Shown here in pieces: positions 1 to 8,362 of a stretch of DNA of 64,000 nucleotides. The stretch is from the NCBI GenBank assembly GCA_963668325.1, contig OY764222.1, positions 310,001 to 374,000 of the forward strand. Direction: 5' to 3'. The translations under genes and the position numbers were made by a program. Source of the stretch: MPNP01 sp963668325 (GTDB lineage Bacteria; Pseudomonadota; Alphaproteobacteria; Rhodobacterales; Rhodobacteraceae). Position 1 is the stretch's first letter; each line of letters begins with the position of its first letter. Under the pieces are notes generated by a model that ran no database searches, was not told the DNA's origin, and worked only from the letters and a program-made list of their open reading frames with translations.

Positions 1-873
1 CAGTTCGCCGAATGGTTCAGGGAACAGCCGGAGGTACGGCACGTACAGGCTTTTACCGACATAATGAAACGTCTGAACAAAAACATGAATGCCGATGACC
101 CTTCTTTCTTCAAGTTGCCTGATTCATCTGAACTTGCGGCACAGTACTTGTTACTCTATGAATTATCGCTTCCCTTTGGCAGAGACCTGAACAATCGGAT
201 TGATGTCAATAAATCCTCCACCCGAATGACGGTTTCACTCGGTACTCTCACGGCAAGACAACAGCAAGAGCTGGATGCCCGGGCCCAAACATGGATGAAC
301 GACCATGCACCCGAACTGGCAACGGAAGCATCGGGGGTCAGTATAGTATTCGCTCATTTATCACAACGCAATATCAAGAGCATGCTCAGTGGGACAATCA
401 TTGCCATGGCGTTAATATCCTTGATATTGATACTTGTGTTCCGGAGCATTCGAATCGGCCTGATCAGTCTTATTCCCAATTTCATACCGGCGATTCTGAG
501 TCTGGGTTTGTGGGGATATCTTGTCGGGAGGGTTGGCCTGGCCGGTTCTGTTATGACCGCCTTCGCGTTTGGGATTATCGTTGATGATACCATACATTTC
601 CTGACCAGTTATCTCAAGGCAAGGCGTGCCAACAATAGTTCTGAGGATGCCATACGTGCTACATTCAGGAATGTTGGACACGCTCTGTGGACCACTTCTC
701 TTGTTTTGGCATCGGGATTTCTGGTATTTGCAACCTCAGGATTTGAAGTGAGCTGGGCTCTCGGGTTACTTGTTATGTTAACGATCTGGTTTGCCTTTCT
801 AGCAGATTTTCTTCTTTTGCCCGCTCTTTTGATGGCGCTTGATACAAAAAGCCTGAACAAAAATAAAGCCTGA
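1..873 (+). CDS. RND/MMPL-family exporter, C-terminal part (5' end outside window)
   Basis: The reading frame is open from base 1, so the gene starts before the window; about 290 residues are visible. The part seen has a periplasmic-type soluble stretch followed by four to five strongly hydrophobic segments (from about base 385 to 830) with the G/D-rich pattern of the C-terminal membrane half of RND/MMPL or patched-like exporters, including the segment ending FGIIVDDTIHFL, where paired acidic residues follow a helix as in proton-relay TM4/TM10 of the superfamily. The protein ends with a short basic tail. Family membership is confident; substrate cannot be told. It lies 113 bp upstream of rpsT and looks unrelated to it. 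Confidence 0.8.
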   Translation, partial: QFAEWFREQPEVRHVQAFTDIMKRLNKNMNADDPSFFKLPDSSELAAQYLLLYELSLPFGRDLNNRIDVNKSSTRMTVSLGTLTARQQQELDARAQTWMNDHAPELATEASGVSIVFAHLSQRNIKSMLSGTIIAMALISLILILVFRSIRIGLISLIPNFIPAILSLGLWGYLVGRVGLAGSVMTAFAFGIIVDDTIHFLTSYLKARRANNSSEDAIRATFRNVGHALWTTSLVLASGFLVFATSGFEVSWALGLLVMLTIWFAFLADFLLLPALLMALDTKSLNKNKA

Positions 874-986
874 AAACCTAAACCAAATCCTGTATTAGAC
901 ACCTTTCAATTCCGAGGAACACTTGAAATTCAATTTTATTTCTACAAATCAATAATCCACCATGAAACAGTAAAAGGTAAAAAACC

Positions 987-1253
987 ATGGCCAACTCGCG
1001 GCAAGCTAAAAAAAGAGTTCGACAATCAGATTCCCGCTTTAAGGTGAATCATTCCCGGATAATGAGGGTCAGAACTTTTATCAGAAAAGTTGAGGAGGCT
1101 ATTGCCAAGGGAAATTATGAGGAAGCCAAGGTGGCCTTGCGACAGGCTCAAGGTGAAATAATGCGAAGTGTAACCAAGGGAGTAATGCACAAGAATACGG
1201 GGAGTCGAAAAGTTTCCAGGCTATCACGTAAAGTAAAACTTCTCGCCACCTGA
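987..1253 (+). CDS. rpsT: 30S ribosomal protein S20
   Basis: An 88-residue, very basic protein beginning MANSRQAKKRVRQ, with the typical N-terminal Ala-Asn-(Ser/His)-Xaa-Ser/Gln-Ala-Lys-Lys motif and the conserved MHKNTGSRKVSRLSRKV C-terminal block that binds 16S rRNA helix 44. S20 is a primary-binding protein of the small subunit. The start ATG at 987 is preceded by AAAGGT (975-980). In alphaproteobacteria rpsT commonly lies just upstream of dnaA; here the pair is separated by an extra oxygenase gene, a rhodanese gene and about 1.7 kb of non-coding DNA in total. Confidence 0.96.
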   Translation: MANSRQAKKRVRQSDSRFKVNHSRIMRVRTFIRKVEEAIAKGNYEEAKVALRQAQGEIMRSVTKGVMHKNTGSRKVSRLSRKVKLLAT

Positions 1254-1856
1254 AAAAAGCACTTCCATAAAGATTACCATTGGTTTCTACTACCCAAAGA
1301 CACTAGGTTATTACCAAACTATTATTCCAAAATAGAGCCAAATAATTAAACTTACTCTATGGTTCACACCTACAACACCTTAGGTTATGCTCCATTTCCA
1401 GCAGATCATGCCGGTTTAGCTTAAATAATATCAGACAAACTCCTTTATTCAGACCAGCTTTCAATGGCTGTTCCTAAAGCAAAAGTTGTTTTGTCCTTGA
1501 TGTTTAATGCTTGCTGTCTTTTGATTAAGAATCGACAACCAAGTTTAGTTTACCACATTGTCTCGTGACGTGAGACCTTGAAGGTATTACCCATCAGGAT
1601 CAAGTGAATTTTACTTGCCCAAGACGGATGATTATTTGTTATAATTGAATTCTTTCATACACTTAAATTGCGAGGTATTTTTCTCACTTTAATCCAATTC
1701 CGAATTAAAGGAGATACTGATTTTATTATCTCTCATCTTTGCGTTAATTAATTAAATTGAGCATTATTATGCAAAAAAGAGCTTAAATTAATAAAAACAT
1801 TCATTCATATCATTATAAATTAATCGCCTTATTTTACCGGGAGTGTAATTACAATA
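1254..1856. other. Intergenic, 600 bp, no gene seen
   Basis: Very AT-rich DNA between rpsT and the MpaB-like gene. No open frame with recognisable protein content, no tRNA and no TTATNCACA DnaA box. The last 120 bp (about 1735-1850) are almost pure A/T and could hold a promoter for the downstream gene, but I cannot pick a -35/-10 pair with confidence. Confidence 0.6.
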
Positions 1857-3098
1857 ATGAGCATAGAAAGCCGTTACGGGGCTAAAATTAGGGAAGTAGA
1901 TACCCCCCAAGCCGAAGCAGCAACAATGCCAGTTCGTCTTCCTTCAGCATACGTTAATGGTTACGCCAAGGCACGATCAGTTGATCCGGAAGCTGCCGAT
2001 AACTACCTTAGACACACCTGGATCGGCGATTCTGAACTTGATCCGGTAATGAAAGAGCTGGGTGAACTGCCGCGGGCCGACATGCATCGGTTCATAACTG
2101 CGGGCATCGAGCGTAAGGCCGAGGTGTTGCGCGAGGCTCCTAGGTCGTTGCAAGAGTTTTTCAAGGGAATTGACGACCCTCCGACCTGGGTCGACCACGC
2201 GAGTTTTGATCCTGGTGTTCGAGCCTTCCACGAAAATGCCATCCAGATACTCGCAGCCATTGTGGCCGGTACGCTGATTGAGGGTTTTGCGACCCTTATC
2301 AGCAAGTCGTTTTTTATGACCGGTCGCGTGATGGACAAGGGCGTCAGGCGTTTGCAACAAAACAATCGTCACCAAGTGGAGATCTTTCACCCGCAGGGGC
2401 TGCTACGGGAGAGCGATGGGTGGAAGCTTTCGGTCAGGATTCGGTTTATTCACGCCCAGGTGAGGCGTCTGCTGTCGACCTCTGGAGAATGGGACAAGGA
2501 TATCTGGGGTGTTCCCATCAGCGCGGCCAACCTTGGTTACGCCATCGCCTGCTTCTCCACACGAACGCTGATTCACTCGACCGCACTGGGCGGACGCTAC
2601 AGCCCCGAGCATCACGAGGGCTATTGTGCTATCTGGCGTTACGTTGGCAATCTCATGGGGATCCCAGAGACCATCCTTTACAAGACAGAGGAGGAAGCAT
2701 TGCACATGTTCAAGATCGGATTCATGTCCGAGCCTGACCCTGGTGATGAGTCGGTGATCATGTCGAACGCACTGATCAATTCCGCCCCCTTGGTTGCGGG
2801 TATCTCGGACCCGGTCAAACGCCGTGCCTTGGCAAAAAATGTCATTTACCCGATTTCCCGCGCGCTGGTCGGGAGCGAACTCGCTGATCGTTTGAATTTT
2901 CCGGCTGGCACGATGCTAAGGGCACAAAAGGTACTGTTCCTGTATCGGCTTGATACACGGCTCAAGCAGAGCTTTCCACGCCTTTTCAAGAGTGAGAACG
3001 TGATAGAGCAACTTTTCGACGCGTCAATGTACGACCCAGATGGTATCAGTTACAACCTACCCGACCATTACGTAGCGGATCGGTCATCGCATTGGTAA
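1857..3098 (+). CDS. Oxygenase MpaB / latex-clearing-protein-like (DUF2236) protein
   Basis: 413 residues with the block TWVDHASFDPGV near residue 110, a conserved Arg/Lys helix near 156-166 (GRVMDKGVRRL) and RFIHAQVR at about 196-203. In latex clearing protein (Lcp) the equivalent His binds b-type heme and the upstream Arg is near the active site; His199 is therefore a candidate heme ligand. Members include rubber oxygenases and fungal MpaB, but the family is broad and the substrate here is unknown. No Tat or Sec signal is visible, unlike secreted Lcp. The gene is visibly richer in G+C than the genes around it and interrupts the usual rpsT-dnaA neighbourhood, which suggests acquisition. Start: ATG at 1857 fits with the weak GGGAG at 1839-1843. 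Confidence 0.75.
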   Translation: MSIESRYGAKIREVDTPQAEAATMPVRLPSAYVNGYAKARSVDPEAADNYLRHTWIGDSELDPVMKELGELPRADMHRFITAGIERKAEVLREAPRSLQEFFKGIDDPPTWVDHASFDPGVRAFHENAIQILAAIVAGTLIEGFATLISKSFFMTGRVMDKGVRRLQQNNRHQVEIFHPQGLLRESDGWKLSVRIRFIHAQVRRLLSTSGEWDKDIWGVPISAANLGYAIACFSTRTLIHSTALGGRYSPEHHEGYCAIWRYVGNLMGIPETILYKTEEEALHMFKIGFMSEPDPGDESVIMSNALINSAPLVAGISDPVKRRALAKNVIYPISRALVGSELADRLNFPAGTMLRAQKVLFLYRLDTRLKQSFPRLFKSENVIEQLFDASMYDPDGISYNLPDHYVADRSSHW

Positions 3099-4193
3099 GT
3101 GTAATCAACTGACAAAGCGCTGGTGCCCATTTTTGATATTAAATTATTTCGGGAGAAATAGTACAAATTTTTCCATTTTTTTACCAAATACGCACCCATT
3201 TGAAAAATATTCGGTAAATGTTCATCCTATCTGATTATTTGGGTAAATAATTAGTTGTGCAATCTGTTCTCTGTCATTTACACCTGTAAATCTTTCCCCG
3301 TCCTGAATTATAATTGTTGTTCTAGGGACTTAACGCTTTGGAAAGATCAATTGGAATATTATAGTCGTTATCCTCCCATTTATAATCGTCAAAACGTGTC
3401 TAACCAGGATTTACATCGTTCCGTACGTGGTATGAAAGTTCTCCTTCTCCTCGTACACCGATATCAACATATCCCATTTTGGACATGTGGCTAAATATGT
3501 ATTCTCCATAGGGATCAATTGAAATATTAGGCAGAGTTTTTTGCCAAAAAGCCAACTGGTTACAATGAACATAGCTTCTCTAAATCCCAGTTTTAATCGG
3601 TTTGGGTCTAAATCCTGATACACATGTAGAGCCTGGGTGTATTGCCTTAAATCATCCAGTAGCTTGCCCTGAGCACCTTCATATTTTTCCATTGTTTATG
3701 CCCATTTTGGTGAAGGGTACCGGATATAGAGGAAGAATCCAGTGTCGACTTTCCATTCCATTCGCAGATGAAAGTCAAGAAAAATTCAAATGGTAGCGAA
3801 ACCTGCAATAATGTTTCCTTAATTTACAGGATTGTAAGTTTACATACAATGATTCATAAACTATTGCCTAGTGATTCGGTTTGAAAGGTTAGCGCTAATT
3901 CAAATTTGAGAATCACCCATTGAATCGCCTGAATCACCCATTCTCTGGGGATTCAGTTCCAGCAAGCCAATATTTCAGAAAAATAAATTTACTTCTTCAC
4001 AAAGTTCTGAGAATTTTTTTTGTTGATTACTAAGTGACTGCAAAAAACAGTTCTCTGTTCCCATTTCAAAAAGAAAACAGAATATTCTAACCCTCCAGAA
4101 TGCGACAAATCCAAACCCAGGATTTGAGAAACCGTTTTACTTTGTAGGATTTAAATCATTAGAATTTAAACCTATGGGAGGATAAGAATTTTC
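3099..4193. other. Intergenic, 1.1 kb upstream of the rhodanese-dnaA block
   Basis: No convincing gene. A 93-codon open frame on the minus strand (3411-3692) has some protein-like composition but I recognise no family, so I treat it as a possible decayed gene fragment at most. No TTATNCACA DnaA boxes or clustered repeats were seen, so I do not call this an origin despite its position near dnaA. The last 40 bp contain GGGAGGAT (4175-4182), the ribosome site for the rhodanese gene. Confidence 0.5.
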
Positions 4194-4643
4194 ATGGTTG
4201 ATATGTCAAATAATGACGTAATAGATCAAGATCCAATTACAGTTTGGGAGGGGCTGTTAAATAACCCAGATTCAGCCTTGATTGATGTCAGAACCCGTTC
4301 TGAATGGGCTTTTGTCGGGGTTCCTGACTTAACAGAATTGGATCGGCAGCAAATTATGGTTGAATGGTTGACATTTCCATCCATGCAAATTAACCAGGAT
4401 TTTTTTCACCAGGTGGAAGATCGATTCCAAGGTGAAATTCCTTCAAAATTATATTTTATCTGTCGATCAGGATCCAGATCCAGGAGTGCAGCAGGATTTA
4501 TTGAAAAGGAATTATCCCAAAGAGGAAAAAAAGTGGATTGTATAAACGTTTCCGAAGGTTTTGAGGGAGATCTAAATCATGAAGGACACCGTGGAACAGT
4601 CAATGGATGGAAGATAAAGGGGCTACCGTGGAAACAGTCCTAA
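4194..4643 (+). CDS. Rhodanese-like domain protein
   Basis: 149 residues forming one rhodanese domain: the N-terminal ALIDVRTRSEW motif (about residues 28-38), then the active-site loop CRSGSRSRS with the likely catalytic Cys at residue 90, then a C-terminal NVSEGFEGD block ending in a Gly-Trp-rich tail typical of stand-alone bacterial rhodaneses. Such proteins carry sulfane sulfur as a cysteine persulfide; the acceptor here is unknown. It ends 26 bp before the dnaA start and may be co-transcribed with it. The start ATG lies 11 bp after GGGAGGAT; a second in-frame ATG at 4203 is also possible. Confidence 0.88.
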   Translation: MVDMSNNDVIDQDPITVWEGLLNNPDSALIDVRTRSEWAFVGVPDLTELDRQQIMVEWLTFPSMQINQDFFHQVEDRFQGEIPSKLYFICRSGSRSRSAAGFIEKELSQRGKKVDCINVSEGFEGDLNHEGHRGTVNGWKIKGLPWKQS

Positions 4644-4669
4644 AGGTAAAATACCAGGAAGGGTTATAG

Positions 4670-6013
4670 TTGGTGCAGGACGTTTGGGAGCAGGTCAGGG
4701 TCAAACTCAAATTTTCTTTGGGGTTGAATGTATTCAATAACTGGATTGAAGATATTAAACTGATTTCCATAGATGGAGGTAGGGTTATTCTTTCGGTCCC
4801 AAGCCGATTTACCGGAGAATATATTACCGAAAATTTCGGGCATGAAATTATTGATTGCTTTCGGAATGTAGGAAGGGCTGTAACTTCTGTAAAATATCAG
4901 GTTCTTCCTTCGAACTCCTCCAACCAGAAAGCCATTGATTCATCTGGCAAAATTGCCCAAAATCCCAAAAACAAAAGTGGTCTGAAGCCGGACAAGCGTT
5001 ATACATTTGAACGATTTGTTGTTGGCGATGCGAACGGTAAGGCTCATATAGCTTCATGGCAAATTGCCAATGACCAAGAGGGAAATTTCAATTCCCTGTA
5101 TCTTCATGGCAACGTGGGATTAGGCAAAACACATCTTCTTCATGCAATGTTCTGGATGAGGTTGTCAAAAAATCAGAAACTAAAGTATTGCCTACTGACT
5201 GGACAACAATTTTCAGATTATTATGTCGCTGCAAGCAAACATGGCAAACTGTTGGAATTCAGGGAACGGATACGATCGGTTGATGTCTTTTTTCTCGATG
5301 ATATACAACTCATTCTTGGCAAGAAAGGAACAACCCAGGAATTGGATTTAACCCTCAGTACGTTCCTCAGCGAAGGTAAGCTTATTGTCGCCACCGGTTT
5401 GAATCCTGTCAATGAGATGGAAGAATTCGGACCAAGAATTAAATCCCGACTGCAACACGGATTTGTTGAAAAACTTGAGCCACCGGATTTTGACCTTCGT
5501 TTAAAAATATTAAAACAGAAATTGACTGACCGAAGGAGAAGCAACTTCGATCTACATTTTGAAAGGGAAGCACTTGAGTTTATTGCCGAAAATATTTCGG
5601 GTGATATTCGAAAAATGGAAGGAGCCCTGCAAAGATTAATTGTTACGGCCGGATATCTGAATTGCAAAACTATATCGCTGGAACTGGCTGAGGAAGCCAT
5701 CACAGACTTGGTCAAATTCACCAAACCCCCGACAGTTGAAGAGATCATGAGAGCTGTTGCAGCGTATCACGGGTTGGACTTAACCGAACTAACAGGACCA
5801 AAACGAGTTCGAAACATTGTGAGAGCAAGACAAATAGGAATTTACCTGTCAAATGAATTAACTTCCAAATCATTACCTCATATCGGATCCTGTTTCGACA
5901 GGGACAGAACCACAATTATTCATTCAATAAACAAGATAGAAACGTTAAAGAAGAGGGATAAAGAAATAGAATATTCCCTTGGAAAAATTCGGAGGGAATT
6001 GTTACAGGGTTAA
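4670..6013 (+). CDS. dnaA: Chromosomal replication initiator DnaA
   Basis: 447 residues. Domain I at 1-80; AAA+ domain with Walker A GNVGLGKTH at 147-155 and Walker B VDVFFLDDIQLI near 204-215; domain IV helix-turn-helix with SLPHIGSCFDRDRTT at 401-415. DnaA binds DnaA boxes at oriC and opens the duplex when bound to ATP. The DnaA signature normally reads FGGRDHTTV; here it is FDRDRTTII, so the His corresponding to E. coli His434, which contacts DnaA-box bases, is Arg413. The start is TTG at 4670 (6 bp after AGGAAGGG, 4656-4663) or the adjacent GTG at 4673; no ATG fits. The domain I-III linker is short, as in small alphaproteobacterial DnaA proteins. Followed by dnaN after 49 bp. Confidence 0.97.
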   Translation: MVQDVWEQVRVKLKFSLGLNVFNNWIEDIKLISIDGGRVILSVPSRFTGEYITENFGHEIIDCFRNVGRAVTSVKYQVLPSNSSNQKAIDSSGKIAQNPKNKSGLKPDKRYTFERFVVGDANGKAHIASWQIANDQEGNFNSLYLHGNVGLGKTHLLHAMFWMRLSKNQKLKYCLLTGQQFSDYYVAASKHGKLLEFRERIRSVDVFFLDDIQLILGKKGTTQELDLTLSTFLSEGKLIVATGLNPVNEMEEFGPRIKSRLQHGFVEKLEPPDFDLRLKILKQKLTDRRRSNFDLHFEREALEFIAENISGDIRKMEGALQRLIVTAGYLNCKTISLELAEEAITDLVKFTKPPTVEEIMRAVAAYHGLDLTELTGPKRVRNIVRARQIGIYLSNELTSKSLPHIGSCFDRDRTTIIHSINKIETLKKRDKEIEYSLGKIRRELLQG

Positions 6014-6062
6014 AAATCATTATTTATAGTCAATAATGATTTAATAACTGGAGAACGAAAAG

Positions 6063-7178
6063 ATGAAATTTAGTATGGGGGTAGAAGTATTGGACCACGT
6101 AACAAGCCAGGTTCAATCAATAACTATTCAGAGCACTGTTTCCCCAATTGATTCTTTTGTGCTTATCGAAGTAGGTTCCTCTACTGCCCGTTTTACCACC
6201 ACTGACAGAACATGCGAACTTCAGATTACAACTCCCATCCTCGCTGAACATGAGGGTACAATAACCGTTTCAGCCAAGACGTTGGCTCAAATCGCCAAGG
6301 CCCTAGATAAAGCCGAAACCTGTAATCTGGAATTTGATCCGGTGAAGTTAAAACTTACCGTTACTTCCGGTCCTTCCTATTATGAATTACAAACGTTACC
6401 TGCGGAAGACTTTCCGATATTGGCCAATGAAGAATTTGAGGGCTCATTCAGTATTAGTGCCGAAAACCTTCTAAAGCTGCTAAATACGACGAAATTTGCC
6501 ATTTCCAGAGAGGATCAAAGGAAATATCTGAAAGGTGTGTTCTTGAATATTGCCAAGAAAAAGGAAGAGGAATGTTTTGATGCCGTTGCCACAGATGGTT
6601 TCAAAATGGCTCTTTTTTCTGCTCCGAAACCAGAAATCATGGGCGAATTCAAGGGTGTAATTATTCCCGAAAAGACAGTCAATACCCTGACCAGGTATTT
6701 TGATCCAAAGGGAACTATTACCGTCCATTATACGGAGCAGAAAATTCGTTTCGTCAGTAATGGCAAGCAGTTCACCTCTCTCCTCATCAGTGGCGACTTT
6801 CCTGTTTACCATAGGTTAATCCCAGAGGATACCAACCTTATAATGTCTCTGGAGATAGAAGAACTTGTCCAAGCACTGAAGAAAGTCCTTACAGTTTCTA
6901 CGGATCCAAATGAGGTAGTGGTCCTAACTCTGTCCCACGATATACTAAAATTGAAAGTAACCTCAATGGGAAGGGGAATTGCGGAGACTGAAATTCCAGT
7001 AACCTACTCAGGTGAAACTCTAATCATGAAGTTTGTTTCAAACCATCTGACCGGGCCACTTGAGGTGTTGGGTAGCGGAATTGCCGTTTTCACCATCAAT
7101 GATGGTAGCAGTGCGATCAAATTACGAAAAGAAGGGGATGAAAACGCTTTGTTTGTAATCATGCCCCAGACTGTTTGA
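6063..7178 (+). CDS. dnaN: DNA polymerase III beta sliding clamp
   Basis: 371 residues, the usual length for the three-domain clamp. Recognised from the N-terminal MKFSMGVEVL start, the central block DAVATDGFKMALF (domain II, around residue 180), and the C-terminal LFVIMPQTV, which corresponds to the conserved YVVMPMRL end that shapes the protein-binding cleft. The clamp encircles DNA and tethers polymerase III and other partners. It sits in the standard dnaA-dnaN-recF order, with GGAG 8 bp before the ATG. Confidence 0.97.
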   Translation: MKFSMGVEVLDHVTSQVQSITIQSTVSPIDSFVLIEVGSSTARFTTTDRTCELQITTPILAEHEGTITVSAKTLAQIAKALDKAETCNLEFDPVKLKLTVTSGPSYYELQTLPAEDFPILANEEFEGSFSISAENLLKLLNTTKFAISREDQRKYLKGVFLNIAKKKEEECFDAVATDGFKMALFSAPKPEIMGEFKGVIIPEKTVNTLTRYFDPKGTITVHYTEQKIRFVSNGKQFTSLLISGDFPVYHRLIPEDTNLIMSLEIEELVQALKKVLTVSTDPNEVVVLTLSHDILKLKVTSMGRGIAETEIPVTYSGETLIMKFVSNHLTGPLEVLGSGIAVFTINDGSSAIKLRKEGDENALFVIMPQTV

Positions 7179-7242
7179 AGTCGTGATCATTATACCTTCC
7201 ATCGGGTTGTTAGCCTGACCCTTCAAAACACTATATCCAGAT

Positions 7243-8343
7243 TTGCCACCGTTCTATATCTCCAAGTTAGGATTAAGAAATTTCCGCTGTTTCGGAAACC
7301 TGAATATTAACGACCTCAAGCAAATTGTGGTTCTGGTAGGTAAAAATGGCTCGGGTAAGACAACGATCCTGGAGGCACTGTCGCTTTTCTCTCCAGGAAA
7401 GGGATTAAGGGGAGCTCAATCGACTGACCTGAGACCCAATGGTTTACCAGCCCTTTGGAAAGTAACTGCCGAGATTACAACTGATCCTGCCGAAATCTTA
7501 TGGCTTGAAACCCATCTTGGTGATGGGAAGACAAGAAAAGTTCTGATTAATGACAAACCCACCCGCCAAATTGAACTAAACAAAATTCTAAAGATTATCT
7601 GGATTACCCCCTTAATGGATCGCTTATGGGTTGAGGGGCCTGAAGGACGGAGAAGGTTTCTTGATCGGTTGACCATGGGATTTTTTCCAGATCATCCTTC
7701 CCTGATAAACAAATATACCAAGGCCTTGAGGGAAAGAAATCTATTGTTGCGGGAAGGGAGTGATGAAAGTTCATGGTTCAATGCAGTTGAAGCACAGATG
7801 GCAAGTTTCGCAACCCAAATAACCGCCAATCGCCTGGAAACCCTGAATAACCTCAATCATTTTCAATCATTTAATTCATCCTATTTTCCTGAAGCAGATT
7901 TGAGCCTTGTCCACATACAGCCAAGAGAACAGGTGCTGGATATGACCAGTGAGGATGCATTGAAAGAGTGGTGGTTAACCAACAGAAGCAGGGATGCAGC
8001 TATCGGGAAAACATTGGTGGGACCTCATAAGGATGACCTGAAAGTTATCCACTCGATTACTGGTCGACCAGCCCAATCCTGTTCTACCGGAGAACAGAAA
8101 TTGGTCCTGCTTTCAATTGTCATCGGAAATGCTCGGGCCCTTGCCGAAACCTTTGGGAAACCACCAATACTCCTTTTTGATGAGGTGGTAGCACACCTGG
8201 ATCCCAAGCATCGAGCGGTTCTTGTTGCTGAAATTTTAAATCTGCAATCCCAGATATTTATGACCGGAACAGAAGCAGATTTATTTTCTGATCTGGGTTC
8301 TGATGCTTACATCATGGACATTACAGACTTGGTACAAAATTGA
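7243..8343 (+). CDS. recF: DNA replication and repair protein RecF
   Basis: 366 residues, an SMC-like ABC ATPase. Visible parts: LGLRNFRCF at the N-terminus, Walker A GKNGSGKTT near residues 34-42, the RecF block WVEGPEGRRRFLDR around 127-140, signature STGEQKLVLLSI near 280, and Walker B PILLFDEVVAHLDP near 308-321. RecF works with RecO and RecR to load RecA at gaps. The best start is TTG at 7243, as the ATP-binding fold begins a few residues later and no ATG lies between. Downstream, pheT converges from the other strand; gyrB, often next after recF, is not here. Confidence 0.95.
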   Translation: MPPFYISKLGLRNFRCFGNLNINDLKQIVVLVGKNGSGKTTILEALSLFSPGKGLRGAQSTDLRPNGLPALWKVTAEITTDPAEILWLETHLGDGKTRKVLINDKPTRQIELNKILKIIWITPLMDRLWVEGPEGRRRFLDRLTMGFFPDHPSLINKYTKALRERNLLLREGSDESSWFNAVEAQMASFATQITANRLETLNNLNHFQSFNSSYFPEADLSLVHIQPREQVLDMTSEDALKEWWLTNRSRDAAIGKTLVGPHKDDLKVIHSITGRPAQSCSTGEQKLVLLSIVIGNARALAETFGKPPILLFDEVVAHLDPKHRAVLVAEILNLQSQIFMTGTEADLFSDLGSDAYIMDITDLVQN

Positions 8344-8362
8344 ATTCGTTTGGATCCAGTAA

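Noticed and set aside
3411..3692. 93-codon open frame on the minus strand upstream of the rhodanese gene
   Set aside because: No recognisable family, no clear ribosome site, and it lies in AT-rich DNA full of stops in the other frames. At most a decayed fragment.
1254..4193. Possible chromosomal origin near dnaA
   Set aside because: No TTATNCACA box cluster and no iterated motifs in either spacer; alphaproteobacterial origins are often not beside dnaA. The altered DnaA motif makes a box search with the standard consensus less reliable, so this is left open rather than called.
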